Positions 35,540 to 50,600 of a stretch of DNA of 64,000 nt are shown here, piece by piece (positions within the stretch are counted from its first letter, which is position 1; each line of letters opens with the position of its first letter). The notes beneath the pieces are model-generated. The model saw nothing but the letters and a program-made list of their open reading frames with translations, was not told the origin of the DNA and did not search any database. The position numbers were made by a program, and so were the translations under genes. Source of the stretch: Acanthornis magna (lineage: Eukaryota; Chordata; Aves; Passeriformes; Acanthizidae); assembly GCA_036785705.1 (NCBI GenBank), contig JAWUZG010000036.1, positions 10,659,501-10,723,500 on the forward strand, read 5' to 3'.

Positions 35540-38500
35540 GGAAACATCCTGACAAAGGCAAGAAGCTGGACAGTTTGATGTAAAAACCCTTTCTCAAACC
35601 TAAATTGTACAATTTTGTGAAAACACATTTTTAGGCATGCTATTTCTATGTTGATATAGTATACTGAATTGAGTGAAAAAAACTGCAGACCACGTGACAA
35701 CAATATTTTAACCAGCAAACAAGTTGGTCACTAAAAATTTCAGTTACAGAGTTTGTGGGCTTTGAAGAGGAAACCTGCCCGCCTTTTGAAAAAAGTCTCC
35801 ATTCTACACATTGACTTTTAAAATATGGTCTGCATCTGTATTAATGAGTGACAAGGAATTTGAGAAATCTGGTGCGCATGTGGCTTGGCAGGTGCTTTAT
35901 ATTGAAAGGCACATGAGGTTTTGTCAAACTGCATAGAGCTGCTCTAATCATAATGTCTGAGCATCAGTCATTGTTTACCTTAATTCTATCATAAGCACAT
36001 CTGGGTAACTCCTTAAAATAATGGTAAGGTAATTAGTAATGAATTGAGTTGGAAATCTGATAAAGTACTTATGACATCCATATTGGTACCAAATTAATTC
36101 ATCATGGTTTACATTGTTACAAAAACACCAAAGGAATTAATAATAATTTGTGCCAGCATTTGAATGTGTTGCCAACATGAGATCAAGAACAATGAATGCT
36201 TTAAAAAAAAGTTATTGCAGAGGTGTCTCAATAGCCCTGCAAAATTTTATGTCTGCATTTTTTTATTGATAAAGCACATAACTCTTTTTCATGTATTACC
36301 ACCCTCGGGAGAAATGACAGGCAAGTTAATTTTGTGCATCTTTTCCACTGAGTTTTCAGGACAACTCTTTGAGGCTACATTACAAGAATGCAGTGTCTGT
36401 GCAGAACCCACAGCAGGAGGTCCTAGTTGGAAGCAGCACACGCAGTGTCCCACCAGAGAAAGCCATGAATGGATGGTTAGGGAAGATCTGATTCTTTCCT
36501 GTTTTGACTTAGCACAGCTGTGGTTTAAGTTGGTGAATCAAGAGCTCACAGCAGCAAGAAGTTGTCCCTATATGTCCATGGCGTTGCCACTACCATGTCA
36601 ATCTAGGGAAAGAAAAATCTGGCACTACAAAATGGGCTGTACGCTTTGAACCAAGTCAGAGATTTTAATCCAGAATAGCCTGGTTTGTTTATGCTAAATG
36701 GCTACACATTTCTGGGTTGTCTGCTTAAAAAGTATTAGCTAATATTTTCATCATTCTGCACTAAAAAAAATTGCCTGGCACCACGGTGGAAAATGTCCGA
36801 CACAGAGAAAGCCTGGTTAAAATCTGTTTATGAAAAGGTGGGAAGATAGAACCCAGTCCCTGGGATGTGTGTGTGTGTGTAACGTGTGTGCAGTGTATAA
36901 GCACAGTACTGTCCTGACACTTTCTATTTTCAATTATGTCAGTACTCGGCAGATTTTTAACACATTAGTTCAGAACTCTGTTCCCCAAGGGAATTGCAGG
37001 ACTCACTACAAAAGAAAAAGCATAGGGTAGAAAACAGCACAGGCATCAGGCTCTATCCATGGGAGGATGGGTGGATCCATAGCCACTCTTCCTGATGTTC
37101 GGGTATCTCCTTCCCTAATTTTCCAGCATTTCCATTTTTTTCCATTACCACACTGAAATCTCCCTGATAATTTCCTGGTTACCATCTAAATGCAGCCTGT
37201 CTTTGTTCTCCATCCACTGTTTTCATACTTCTCAGAATTTTTCCTCTCTCTTGCATTCCCAGACAGGATTCCAGGCCTTCAGTAAGCTTACAGATTTGTA
37301 GCTGTGTTTTTATCTGAATGAGAGGTTTCATGTTCTCTGTGTGTCTACCTGAAACCACTTCACAATCAAACTCCTGGAAAATCCTGTGGTTTTTCTTTTG
37401 TGTTCTCCCAGCACTTATCCTTTCTCATTTCTGCCACAAAAAGCCTTACTTGTGCCTTAGTCACTCATTAGACCTACTTCCACAATATTTTACCTTAGCC
37501 TCTTTGTTCCCATTTGCTCAGACTCATCTGCTTTTCTGACTATTCAAGAAAACAGCGCTCATCCCTTTGAATTCCTCACTATCCCTTCTGTGCCAGGGCA
37601 CAGTCAGCCCTTCAAAATTTGCACAATAGAGCTGTGGTTACACCCCTGCACTAATATCCACTGATTCTCCCTCTGTGCTTTCTGCTCTGCCCAGACTCCT
37701 CCAACTGCTTTGCTGCACCCTCTAACTCCCTAGAAGCACATTCCGTGATCCAGCCGCCTGCTCGTGTTGATGGAGCAGCTTTGTAAATATGAACTCAGCC
37801 TGTTATATCTTAGCTCATCTTGCTTCTGAAGTGCATAGAGTACCTCTAAGTCCAGCGACTCTCCAAAATCTCTTTTGTCTATTTTTCACCAGCTCTTTCT
37901 TCCAACACACCTGCAACAACTGTCAGTCTCACAATTGGTTCAAGTCTATATCCCTGACAGGCATATCACAAGCCTCCTCTGTAATGCCTCTGTCTGCACC
38001 AGGTTGGGAGCTCTGTGAAGTTAAAAAAATGCCTCATTCTGTGTCTGTGTAACATCACTCTGGTGCTCAGCACTTGAGGAGAATGACTTATTTCTCCCAT
38101 TTATATATTCTTGATTTAAAGACATGTTTTCTCACTTGGAATGTATTTTATCGTCTGATTTTGAATTTTCATGTAATCATAACAATGTGTTTGTGATAGC
38201 ACATTACATTCCATGGCAAAGAAATGTGATGTCATAAATGCAGGATTTATATCTGTACTGCAAAAATCAAGCTGAAGAAGCAAATGGATGGAAAAAACCT
38301 CATTAAAATACCAACATTTTCTATAATTGCAGTAAAAATATCAATGGAAACCCAGACACACATTGTTTAATAGTTTTCTTTTTATACATGTTTCCTGATT
38401 TTTAAAAGCCTGCTTCTCTGAATAAGCCCTTTTTGGGGGGGTGGAAATATATTTTAAAATAGCTCCAAAAAATAAGTGTTTGGATTCTAGGCTATAAAAT

Positions 38501-41500
38501 TCAAAACTATTGCCTCAGACAAATTAAATAGAATAGAAATAAAAAGGGCCACAATGGTGAGAAAATACACATAAAATTTTCTGGGCTACATTTCTCAAAG
38601 CTGAGCTGCCTCTGCTGCACTCTATTCATTAGAGTGTAAATGACGTATTAAGGATGTACTTGCGCAGATTATTTACAAGAACTAAGAAGTGATTAATAAG
38701 AGGATGGATCTGAAAACATCCTCTGTGTTGTTCTTGCTAACAAGTGGGCTCAGCTTTGTAATCAGACGTTGTCAGGAAAAGCAGCACATCCCAAAATGGT
38801 ATGAATCATTTCTGACTTCCTGCCCTCCCTCACTGAAAACATAGACAAGGAAAAACGAAAACTTCTGAAGATAATGCAGCAGTTAAAGACATACGTTCAA
38901 CAAAATCATTGAAATTTAACAACAAAAGGTGTTTCTAAACAGATGGCCCTAAACAACTGACTTATTTCAACCACAGGAATTTCATAATGTTATGATTTAT
39001 ACATGAAATTATTTATAATAGAGATTTTTTGCTGGAGATTTCAGAAGATTTTGCAACTGTAAGTTAAACAGTAGAAAACTGTTTTCTGTAGAGGAGTTGT
39101 GTCTCTAAACTTTTAACAATGGTGTTGGACACAACATAACCTATATACACCCAATTTGCCTCTTGCTCCCAACATTCTGTTCCAATCAGACAAATGAGGA
39201 AGTTACCCTTTCCTCAGCTTTAAAGTAGATTGGTAGTAGACCACAAAGAAGTTGTTTAACATTTGTGATTGGATGCATTTGGGTTTTGGGGAAAATGACA
39301 TGTTCGAAGAACAGAGGAGAATGATGGAAGACAGTACCAATATCTGAACTCAGCCAGGTCTCAGAGCTATTTAGCATCACTAAGAAAAAGTTGTCACAGC
39401 CCTTGACCTGGTTTAGAAGCCCCTCATTCCTGGTGTTGCAACTTGTATGGACTACAGTATTCCTCCTGGGCCAAGCCACACTTGGAAGGCAGACTCTCTG
39501 ATGGTGATCACTGTCTGAGACTCCAGAGTCAGTCAAGGCTGCAGTCAGAAGGCTCTTCCCATGGACCAGTTTTAAAACACCTTTTCTTCTCGTGTACCCA
39601 AACACTTCCTTTGGCTTCTCCTACCTGTCAATGTGTGGCTTTTCATGTAGAATTCCTTCTATAGTGTGATATTTTCCACTATGGAGAATCATTGTTTCCT
39701 ACAATCTATGAACAATCAATTTTTTGTGAAGATAATCTTACTATCCAGTGTAGGGATACAGATAATCAAGACAATCCAAATGGACAAGGAAATTATATTT
39801 TGGGACAACTCTGAGCACTGTTGGGCCTTGCATGTGCCCAGGAAATGGATGACAAATGGCCAATAGCTGCTCTCTCAAATAAAAGGTGCCCACTTCAGCT
39901 ATTCATTTCGTAGGTTCACCATGTCTGACCAGAAAGTCAGATACTTGATTTAAAATACAAAAATACTGTTTGCTCTTAGACAAGGAAGTCCTCTTTCTAA
40001 AACAGGATACAATATACTCAGGACTCTAGGCATGTTTTTCAATGTGAATCCACATGGATTTACTTACAATTTTGTCACCCACAAAAGCTGTGAGAGCCAA
40101 TGCAAAGACCTTATAAGACAATGTATAGGTGATTGCACAGCTCCCACCAGCCAGCTCTATAGCACTTGTAATTTTCCATACAAACAGTATTGTGTGTTTC
40201 TGTGGAACCACATTCAGAATAAGAAAAAGTTGTGTGGGGTGATTTTTTTTTTTAATGTTGACTTATGATTTGAGATGTTCCAAACAAGGGCATGTAAAAG
40301 TTTTGCAAAATTGTGACTAGCAGGTCCTTAACTTTTGATGTTTCCCTCAATACAAATCTTTATTTGCTTTCCCATTCAGATCAGGACCCTCACAAACCTC
40401 TACTGGATTAACAGAGAATCCTACACAATCAGCTAAAGGCCAAACCTCAGAAAAGGTTGCCTGTGCTTGTGACAACACAATAAACTATTGCAGAGAGCTG
40501 ATGACAAGCAGTCCAAATGAGATCCAACTGGTCTGATGACAAAGTAGTCCTCAATGGCTTTCAGAAGATGGTTTTTTGTAACATTCTGATGACACTACAA
40601 AGAAATAAACACCACAGTCAGTCAAACTGAGGTATAATATGCCTAACACACTGCTGGCATACAGCTCATTCAGTAATGTAAAAAGTGGCCATGCATCTTT
40701 ATGCTACAAACATTTCCTACCTACATTTATACAGATATAAAACTGTTAGCAAAATGGAAGCTATTTGAGGCTTGTAAAAGAAAGCAGACCATATTATCTG
40801 GATTATTTCCATTTTGGACATATTTTTTTACTTAGTCTAGTATGAATGGTTTATATTAAAACATTTAAATATTGAAAGAAGTTTTGGGTTACAGACTGAT
40901 AGTAGTTCCATAAAAACAAATTATTTTTCCATTTCTACAAAATTTAATTAAATATGTGAAAACAAATATGTTGTGTAATATTATTCTTCCTTGCCTTCAA
41001 AAATAAGGCAGGACCTGGTAATCTACTATGGGTATGTTTCTTTTGTGGCTGTGTGGCTGGTACCCCTTTGTGAACTACTTCTCCATATTTTTTCTCTGCT
41101 TCTCCCCTCTCTTTTCTGCTAATTTCAACTTAAAATATTTTCCAGTCTATCAGAATTTGAGAAGGGACACCCGGGTATTTGGTAATTTCTAATAAATTAT
41201 AGATTCAGAATTTGTGACAGCAAAGCATGTAAATCAACTATTACAGCAAAATTACACTACGAGATACACCTAAACCTCAAGATCTGCCTTAAAGTGTGAC
41301 AGGCAGATGCACAAACTCAAGTTTTGTCTATGCCCCTTCCATGTAGACCCGGGACTTTGTACCTAAACCATTGACATTAACTGTAATCTCACACTTAGTT
41401 TGACCGAAAAGGGAATGCAAGATCCCTGACTTAGAACCAATGCTTGGCATGGTCTCAGATACTTCCTACCCATGCTCAATTAAGATGAATCTGGGTGTCT

Positions 41501-43201
41501 CAGTACAGCTCGAGACCCAGCAGCCTGAGATAAATTCATGCATGGAAGGAAATTTGCAGCCCCTGATACAGTGCTCCTCCTCAGACCCCAGTTCACACCA
41601 TTTACTTCAGTATGTTCTGTTATAGAGGCAAAGGATCAGAGCCATTTCTCTCTTCACTGTTCTTTTAGAAACATTGTCTTCAGCCATGCCTCATTCCCAG
41701 ATCTCCCTTTACCTTGCTCTTTCATGGCTGAGTAAGATGTTTGTAATATCGCATCACTTGCCCTCCCATCATCTGGCTTTTGAACTACGTCTTCATCTCC
41801 TCTTCCGTCAGCTGTCTCCAAACAGTCATTGGGATTTTTTCCCTCGTGTTTTATCAATAGCACACCTTAAGAAAAAAAAATCACTCTTTTCTCATTATAA
41901 AATGACACCAATAGCAGAATTGCCTCATTCTGTCCTTCTTCATTTCATCCTGTTTGTTTACACACCAGTGGCAAAACACCGGCCAGCATCTCCTACCTCT
42001 GCTGTAATTGCTAGGGCTCAGACAGTCCAAGCTCTGTTTTATGCTCAACTCGGGGTTCAGTCTCATTTGAACATTTCACACAGAGCATCAGGATTTTGTG
42101 TTGCCTTCCATTCCCCATACAAATAGCTTCTCTCCTTCTCCTTTCTCTCCTGCTTCAGTGTGAATGCTGACATTTCTTCCTAATTGTCTTTTCTGGATTC
42201 TCTCTTCAATTTTGCCTGCAGCTTTCCTTCCATGAAGCTCTTTATATGTGAACTCTGTCTGCCTCCCTGTCTTTCTATCAAAGCATTCACAACATGCTTA
42301 TCATCTCTGAGGTCAGATATCTGCTCTCTGGTTTTACTAATGTTCATTGATTCTTCCAGAATACTCCTTGTATGTCAGGTCATACAAGAGGAGACAAGAA
42401 GGTCAACCACATTTGCATCTATTTAAAGGCCTGTGGGCAAATATCTTAGTACTAATGTAACTGTTTACTAGATTGAAATCTTACAACATAGATCTCTGAA
42501 TTGCCATGAACCCACTTACAGACCAGTTAGCATGGATTTTACTGTCTGATAAGATATTAAATTCTGTTTTGTAATTTTTTTGTTTTTTCTTTTTAGGAAA
42601 AGATTATTAGGGTGCTACATAACTTCACTGGACTAAATAAAATGCTTATTTTCCATATTCGTCTGGATGTAAAATACACCCGGGTACTTTTATCATGGAG
42701 TGCCCAAAAATGTCTGACAATACACTTCAACTTTGAATTTAAATAAACCAGTAGGTCTAGAAGACAGATACAGGAGTGAAGAGAACTCAGAGAGAGGAAA
42801 TAAGCAAATGAAGGAAGTTGGTTTTGCAGGACTGATTTTGCTTTAATATAATGCCCTGAAGACAGCTGTAGGACAGCAGTACAATACAGTTAAATGAACA
42901 GATGTGTGTACCAACCACATATTCATAAAATAAGCCTTTTTACATACATGTCTGCTAAAGGAATAAGAATAGAAAATAACATCTTTCCCATCCGGGAAAG
43001 GGTAGAATTTTCAACTCAAACAGAACGGCTGGTCTTTAGCTCTTCTTCTTTATTAGAAGAGTTGGTAGTAGAAATGGAAAAGTTCAATTTATCATCTGTG
43101 GTAAGATTACCAGTCTGCTGTGGTTTCTACAGGCTTAATAAGTGATAATCTATTGTTATTAACTTTAGTTAAGTTATGTGTAAGTGGTGTTTTACTTGTA
43201 A

Positions 43202-43233
43202 AAGTGGTATTTACTTTAAGTGGTATTTACTTT
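43202..43233. repeat. Perfect 16-bp tandem duplication
   Basis: 'aagtggtatttacttt' occurs twice back to back, with a diverged third copy just upstream at about 43182-43197. Confidence 0.9.
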
Positions 43234-44657
43234 AAAAAGAAAACACAGGGGATTTGATAAAATAAATGCTTATTACATAGACACATTATTATTCTGTCTG
43301 ATTTGAATAACTAATAAATCTCACTATCATTTTAGAAAAAGTCCAATTTTATGTTTGTCAGCCTTTAACCACACTGAAACTTCACATACAAATGGTATGA
43401 ATCACGAGACAGAAATGGAAGATGGATGTTACCTTCTGTGTGTTGTGTAAAGATATTATCACCCTCCTCTAAGAAGATTTATGGAACCATCTAATGAGAA
43501 ACACTGTTTAAAGGACAGACAACACTGTGACAAGAACCAGTCTCTCAGAGTTTCCGCACTTCGGAACTCTTCTTTGGGGAAAGTACTACCCAGCCATTCA
43601 TACCCATAATAACTTATGACAGAACTCTAGAAACACTGGGGTACCATGGATCTCTTGTGAAGTGGGACCACTAAAGGCACCATGTAGCAACACAACAAGC
43701 AGAACATGCTAGTAGCATTAATATTTTCCTAGTAAAACCAACATCAACAACAGGAATTCTTCTATCATCAGCATTTTGCAAATCTTTGAAAAGGAATGAA
43801 ATCTCCAAGCACATTATAACTGGTAGGTACTTTGTAAGCAGTAAGAATTTTCAAGCCAAATGAAACATAACAATCTCTGAGAAAGACCTATTTGATGCAG
43901 TCAGAGAGGCTATAGGTGATATTCATCTTTCCTCATATTAGCAATTCAAATACAGCATATCTCGTTTGAGCTACTAGTCTAGGCTAACTACAAAGGTATA
44001 TCCAAAGCGCAATTTGTTATATCCTGAAATAATCACTAAAACAACTGCCCTCTTCATCTTTCTCTCCCTCAGGAGGCTAGCCAATTAATGCATACTAAAA
44101 GCCTGACTTTTTGAAATAAAAACCAGGTGATATTAATTCCAAACATTGTACAAAGTTTGTCAAGGGTCACTCTAGGAATAATGAAAAGTATAAGAAAGTA
44201 GCATGAATGTTAGATTAAAAAAACTAATATTCTTTTTTTGCATGGTGTCTGGCACAAACTAGCCACAGAAGTTCCTGCAAAAAAGGCTGGCCTCCAAAAT
44301 AATTGTGAATTTTATATTAAAACTATCCATAAATGTACCCTTCCTGTATGTCACACCACTGATAGTTCCAGCGGAATCCCTTACCAAGAGATGTTCCATT
44401 CATCCTGCTGGGTTTGACTGACTGCTCACTTTTACCGCTGTGAATAAGACAATGAATGACACCGAAATTACTACAGGCACATCAAGATAAATTAAACAAA
44501 CAAACAAACCCAAAACATAAGCATCAGGAAAACTAGATCAGAGTAACATTTTTGCCTACGTTACAGGATTTTCTCCATTAGTTTTACCAGCTTTGTTCCT
44601 CATTCCCTTTTTTATGTTTTGATCTCCTTTTTTTAGAGTTACTAGCCTGGCAATGGT

Positions 44658-44695
44658 GTGTATTACATACACAGCATTCTGTGGATGTAATACAC
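44658..44695. other. 38-nt near-perfect hairpin
   Basis: An 11-bp stem (gtgtattacat / atgtaatacac), one A/G mismatch, a further 5-bp stem (cacag / ctgtg) and a 4-base loop (catt). Too short for a typical pre-miRNA. Confidence 0.85.
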
Positions 44696-47600
44696 GGAAC
44701 GTGTGTCTGCACATGTGTTTATGCATTTGTGTATTTCTCTCTCACTGACTCCTGCCATCATTCAAAGCTTTTGAAGCCATTATCCCACTTAATTAAGCCA
44801 CATGGCAGAGCGGAGTTACTTTCAGAGATGTAAAGTGTTTATGAGCTTCATGAAAACAGATAGCCAGAATGAGAAAATAGCTCCTATCAGTGTCCCTGGA
44901 AAGATTGTGGCATGAGTCACTAACTTATTAGCCACTTGGGAATCTAACCACAAAACACTGCTCAGTAAGAAAGTGTATTTCAGTAGCTTCACTGTTCATT
45001 GCCCTACTAGGAATAAAGTCTACTACTCGCTGTTAAATTTCTCTTGAACTGCTGTGGAAATGCCTAAGTGACTGCAGATGCACACCCGCATTTAGAATAA
45101 ACACACTGCAGAATAACCTACTATCTTCTGAGAAATCAGCCAGGTGGAGGGTCAGATGGGCCACTCAAAGAGGTCTTCTGGAGCCGGCACCCACACCAGC
45201 AGACTGAAAGCTCACAGTGCAGTCTGCATAAATATCTTTTCCAGCACAGACCAGACTGTCATGTAGGCAAGGACCAAATCTTCATTTTCCGTGTAAAATA
45301 AATCTGTTGCCTTATATATAGAAAGGTTAGATAATAGCAACGTTAATGTCATGGCCTGTTTTGAAATTAATTCAGATCACCAGATGCACACAGTACAACC
45401 TTAATAGATTTCAAACTAGTTCTCTGCAACCCAATCACCTTGCCAGTTCAAGACTTCTTTTCCTTTAAAAGCACAGGAACAAACCTCAAATGAGGGAGTA
45501 AAAGACTAACTTATACTGCCATACTCCAATGCTATGGAAGAGATTCAAAACATTCCCACCTTGGTCTATCCCTCTGCTTTTGTGCTTTATTCTTCCCAGC
45601 TCAAGGAAAATAAGTGGCACATGAATATGAACAGCAGGAAGAAGCAGAGGTGTTAGAAGATATCTGGCTATTCTCCACCCCAGTCTCTTTGTCATGAGAC
45701 TGTTTCTGCCTGTGGCTTTTCTATGTGAAAGGATAAAAATTCATAAAACAAAAAGGAGGAAAAAAATAAAAGGAAGAAGAAAAAAAGAGAAAAATAGAAG
45801 AAAAATAAAATAAGGGGTGGAAAAAAATAGCACCATCTTGGTTTAACTAATATTTCCTTTCCTGCTTGTTTTATATTACAGAACCAAGTGTGCTAGCACT
45901 AAAACACCACATCGTCCTTTCAGTATGAGTTAGAACAGCTGTAGCCACAGCATAAGTGCCCTTGAACATGCTGAAATTTTCCAATGTATCACAATTACAG
46001 AAACACCTGTGCCAAACAGCTTTCTTCTGATCCTCTATAAAAGTTCACAAAGCCCTCAAACTTTCTCATTTCATACAGGTCTGTACTGCCTTGCAGCCAG
46101 CTCCATGCATCTCAATATGGGACACTACAGCATTGTTTCTTTTCATTGTGCCTCAAAACATAAAACAAAGGGTATGTGCAGGTGCAGAAGTCGACCTGGA
46201 ACTCTGTTACTTGAAAATAAGGCACAAGACACACCACAACAATATCCATTTTTTCAATAAATCATTTCCACAAACAAAATTCTTCTCAAAGAACTAAAAG
46301 CACCAATATTGTGACAAGTGCTATCTGTGCTATACTGTATTCTTGATCTCTGCAGATCAACTATCCCACAAGTACGTGTGAACTATTGATTTGTTATGCG
46401 CCATTTGGGGGTTGGTGAGGGGAGGTTTGAATCACATCTGTACATAGTGACAAAAGCTTCAGGTCTGAATGCATTTGGCTTTGTTGTTGTTTTACAAAAA
46501 CAATGCTATGGTTGCATTAGCTTTAGGAACTGCTGGATTGAGTCTATTAAATTATTTACATTTATACTACCCAAAATGTCTGTTTAAAAGGGGCCAGAAG
46601 AAAGTCACCCTTAGCAATCACCACAGAAAGTGTGGCTGATGATCCCCCAGGCAAAGATCCAGGGAAGGGAAAGGAAAGCAGGAGTCAGTTACCAAGCCCA
46701 AGTGCTTGGTTCATGCAGAATGGCAGTCTGCAGATAAGCCTGTCTTTTGAAAGATGAGGAGTATGTAGTAATTACACAACCTCCCAAGTCTTGGCTCTTT
46801 ATAGCCATTCCTAGCTATCGGAAACTTCTCCATGTCCAAAAAACGCAGGGGGAAAAGTTTTAATAATAATTTAATAACAAATACTGCATACAATAATAAC
46901 AATATCGACTAGAATAATAAAATATTCATTAAAAGGCACAATTTTTGCAGTCTTAGAGAGGGAAAGCCTTCCACTATCCCCATTAACATAGTCCATTGTG
47001 GAAAACATCAGGTTTTTCGGAGAGTATGAGCAGATAATAAATAAAATTACTACACTAATTCAGGAAGCAATACACAATGGCAAGCATAATTTGAACCACT
47101 TCTGCATTGCTCATACACTCAAGAAAAACAGCTAGATGTCATTGTGTACAGCTCAGGGGAAACATCTGCTCCAACTGCCTTGGTCAGCAAGTAATAAGGA
47201 ATATTACTGAAAATATCTGAATGCTTTCATGCAAATAAGTGCTATGTCTTCGTGTTGCATATTATGTTTTGTTCTGATTACTCCACCTAATGAAGCATTT
47301 AACAGAAATAGAAAGTGACTGGAGACAACTGATAAGAATGTTACAGCCATGAGAAGGATTTTATACCCTTAAAATGTTAGGATTATTTAGCCTGGAAACA
47401 AATAAAACCAGCAGTCACAGTGCAAGCATACACCATAAAATGAAATGGTGTTAAGGGTGTAAATTGAATACTCCTATTTGCTTGCATTTTCTGTCACTTT
47501 TCTTACCCTTCAACTGTCTGGTCTATTTAGATGTTGCGATATGAGAATTAGGAGATATCTATTACTCTAAATTTGAACCATGGCTGCCATAATGAGGCTC

Positions 47601-50600
47601 ACAGATGGTCACTAGGCAATTTCATAACAAACAAAAATAATCTTATTTACCCTATGTCCTCATAAAACAACAAGGAGACCATTAAATTTAAAGGCAACCC
47701 ATTTTAAAAGTAAATACCCCTATAACATAGCCCTAAGTGTGGCTCTCCCAGCTCTGCTGCAGCCCAAATATGGGCTGGCAAGGAGGACAACACTCTCGCC
47801 TTCGAAAGGACTCTGTCCCTTGCCACTGGAGCACTTGGGACACTGCAGACCCTGACTGCTGGTGCAGAAAGTGGGGCTGAAGATGCCCCTGTTTCCCCCT
47901 CCATCAGCACCACCCTGCCTTGGCACACAGACACCCTGGGCAGCTCACAGTGACAAACAAGCACCACCGAAGCACAGAGCTCCAAGTGTTTCCAACTAAT
48001 ACTCCAAACATTTTGTGCCATACATCATAGCTTTCTCCACACTCCTTTCTGGAGGATTCAGTGCTGGAAATGATCAGAGATAAGAATCTAAATGGCAGTG
48101 GTCCCAGATTGGATGTTTCTAATTCACATTTCCATCAAAATAAGAGTTATTTTTAGGAACGATGAAAAGACCTGCTTATTTAAGTGTTAAACTCATTACT
48201 ACAAGGTAAAAAATGAGGCAAAGAATTTAGGAGGATTCAAAAGGCTCAGACTCTGTGACAAATCAAAATCACCACAGTTACACGTGGCAGACAGAGCCCT
48301 GTCTGTAAGAGTGAGAGCACCAGTGCACAATTCAGAGACAAGGTTGATCACTGAATCACTGCCTCAGTGGACAATTTCTCTGTGGTCACATTATTCCTTG
48401 TTTGTCTGCTCTGGGACTTCTCGATCCTTTTTAGAAGCCTCTGGTAGAGTTCATCTCTGTCAGAGTTATTCTACTGCAGGCACCAAATCAGTCAGAATCA
48501 TAATTTCTGTGTCCCAGTCAATACCGAAATTTTTTTCCCTTATTTTAACCTTTATCTTCATATGTATGAAAGACAGAGAGAGGAACCAAAAAAAAAGAAA
48601 AAAGGGGGGGGGGGGAATGCTACCTTTTATGCTTTTACGTATTGAAACAGGACTATTAGAAGCAGAACATCTGAGATAGGAATCTTAATGGTGGCAAAGA
48701 TCAAATATAATCTTCCAGCTATAGTATTTATGGTTCCAGTTTTAGTTCCAGTGGACAGAAAATTTATTCCAGCATCACAAGTTTACTTCCATTAGCTGTC
48801 TATTGCAAGCACTGGCACATAATTTTAGTGTGGATATTGTGGACACAGTCTGTGAATACCTGTTGGCACAAGTTTCCCTGCAGCCACGGAAACACCTGCC
48901 TCCAAGTTCATTTATAATCGGCACCTATGGCCATGGGCCACTTCCAAGTTTATTGGAAAAGGTCTTGTCAAACTGTATAGGAAAGACTCTGTTCTTTCTC
49001 TTCCTGTTCCACATGACATAAGTTTGGCATTAACAAGTCACATTTTTATGTCCAGCTTTATAGATTGTTAATAATATATAAAGACATTTGATATGTAAGA
49101 TCATGGGTCAAATATTTCTCACTCTACTCACATGAATAGTCCCACAAACTTTATTTATAAAACTAGTCTGAGGAAGACAGTCATGTTTTACCCATCCTGT
49201 AAAATTACTCTGCAGTGTTTTGAAGTGGCTCTCACCATTACTTAAGGGTATTCTCATTAACTTTGAAGCACAATGCATGTTGCTCTCTTGAGCTCTTCAG
49301 ATAAAATCCTGTAAGATTTCAGATAGCAGAGCTGTTCAAACATAAAAAGAAATCTGATAATGCAGTCAGATGCCCTGGTTCTTCTCAAATATGATTCAGT
49401 ACAGGAAAATATCACATCCCTTCCACTATTTCTGGGTTTAATATATTCCATGTCACTCTACATAGAAAGGATTATGAAAATCCATTCAACCACTATTTCC
49501 TTGACAATTTTTTTCCTTTAATTTATTAATGACTGTGGAGAACAGGTCTGTAAATGAGTCACTGCTTTTTTTGCTCCAGTGTAGTCAACTGGCATACTGC
49601 ATCTTGGCCCTGTACTAGACCTAGGTGGTTTGGTTTTGGATAATTATCATGTAAGTAATCAGGAAGTGGAGTCTCCTAGGATGTTTATAAATATCATGAA
49701 GAGTTATTATTAAAAGTATCAGATAGATGACACAGGATGGTGTGGAAAGCACAGAGAAGTTCAGGTTGTAGTAGTTTTTCTCCACTAACTTGTATGGGAA
49801 AGAAAAGTACTCCATAAAATACAGAGCAACATAAACAACTCATTTCAATTCAAATCTGGATCCAAACTGGAAGCTTAGTATTTAGCACTCAGCCCACATA
49901 GAACCAGCAGCAAAAAGTTTCCACAGCATTTGCAGTTTTATTGGAAATCAGCAGATGGTGCTTCCACAAGGCCCTTTACAAGTTCTGCTTAATGAAATAT
50001 ATAGGTGGCTAGGTAATGTTGAAATGTTAATTATAACTGTCACGCCTGGCTGTGCATTGCATCTGTAAAGTCTGTTCATTGACCAGGTTTCTTGCATTTT
50101 TTAATTGCTCAGTTACCTGTAAAATGGGTGACTTATGCCAGAAGTTGCACAGTTACATCGCTACAGATGACAGCCTAGGTAACTCCAAGCCCGTCATTCT
50201 ACTTCCCTGAACGATCAGAAGAAAGTGCACAGCTACTTTGCAAGGATTCCTTGAAATCTAAAAATACTGACATAAGTTAGAAGCAAAACCCTGAACAACC
50301 GTGGAATAAGCAGCTCACTGGGAGAGGGAAAAGCGCAGTGGGCATTAGCAGCTTGGGACAGAAAACAACAAGTGTTTTTAGAAAAACCTAGCACTGATAT
50401 GCTCAGGAGTAAAAGTATCAACAGCAGATGGGCATCTGCTCTTACAGCCACAGTCTGTCTTGACTTCAGGGCCAAAATGAAAAGCTGTCCATGCCCCCAT
50501 TTACTTGGTTTGGACCCTCACCCACAAAGACACTCATAGTTCTCCAGTTCTGTTCTGCCCCACTGTTGGCAAGCAGCTGAGGAAAACAGTCACAAGGCAG

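Larger units (their letters stand above)
35000..44657. other. Intergenic; possible conserved block near 38580-38800
   Basis: AT-rich and gene-free as far as can be seen. Contains a GT tract at 36866-36880 and local duplications at 35486-35539 and 43202-43233. The stretch 38580-38800 has balanced composition with TAAT-type and CRE-like (TGACG) words and could be a conserved non-coding element; this is only an impression. Confidence 0.55.

Noticed and set aside
44658..44695. A microRNA precursor
   Set aside because: At 38 nt it is much shorter than usual pre-miRNA hairpins, and no extended stem is seen outside it.
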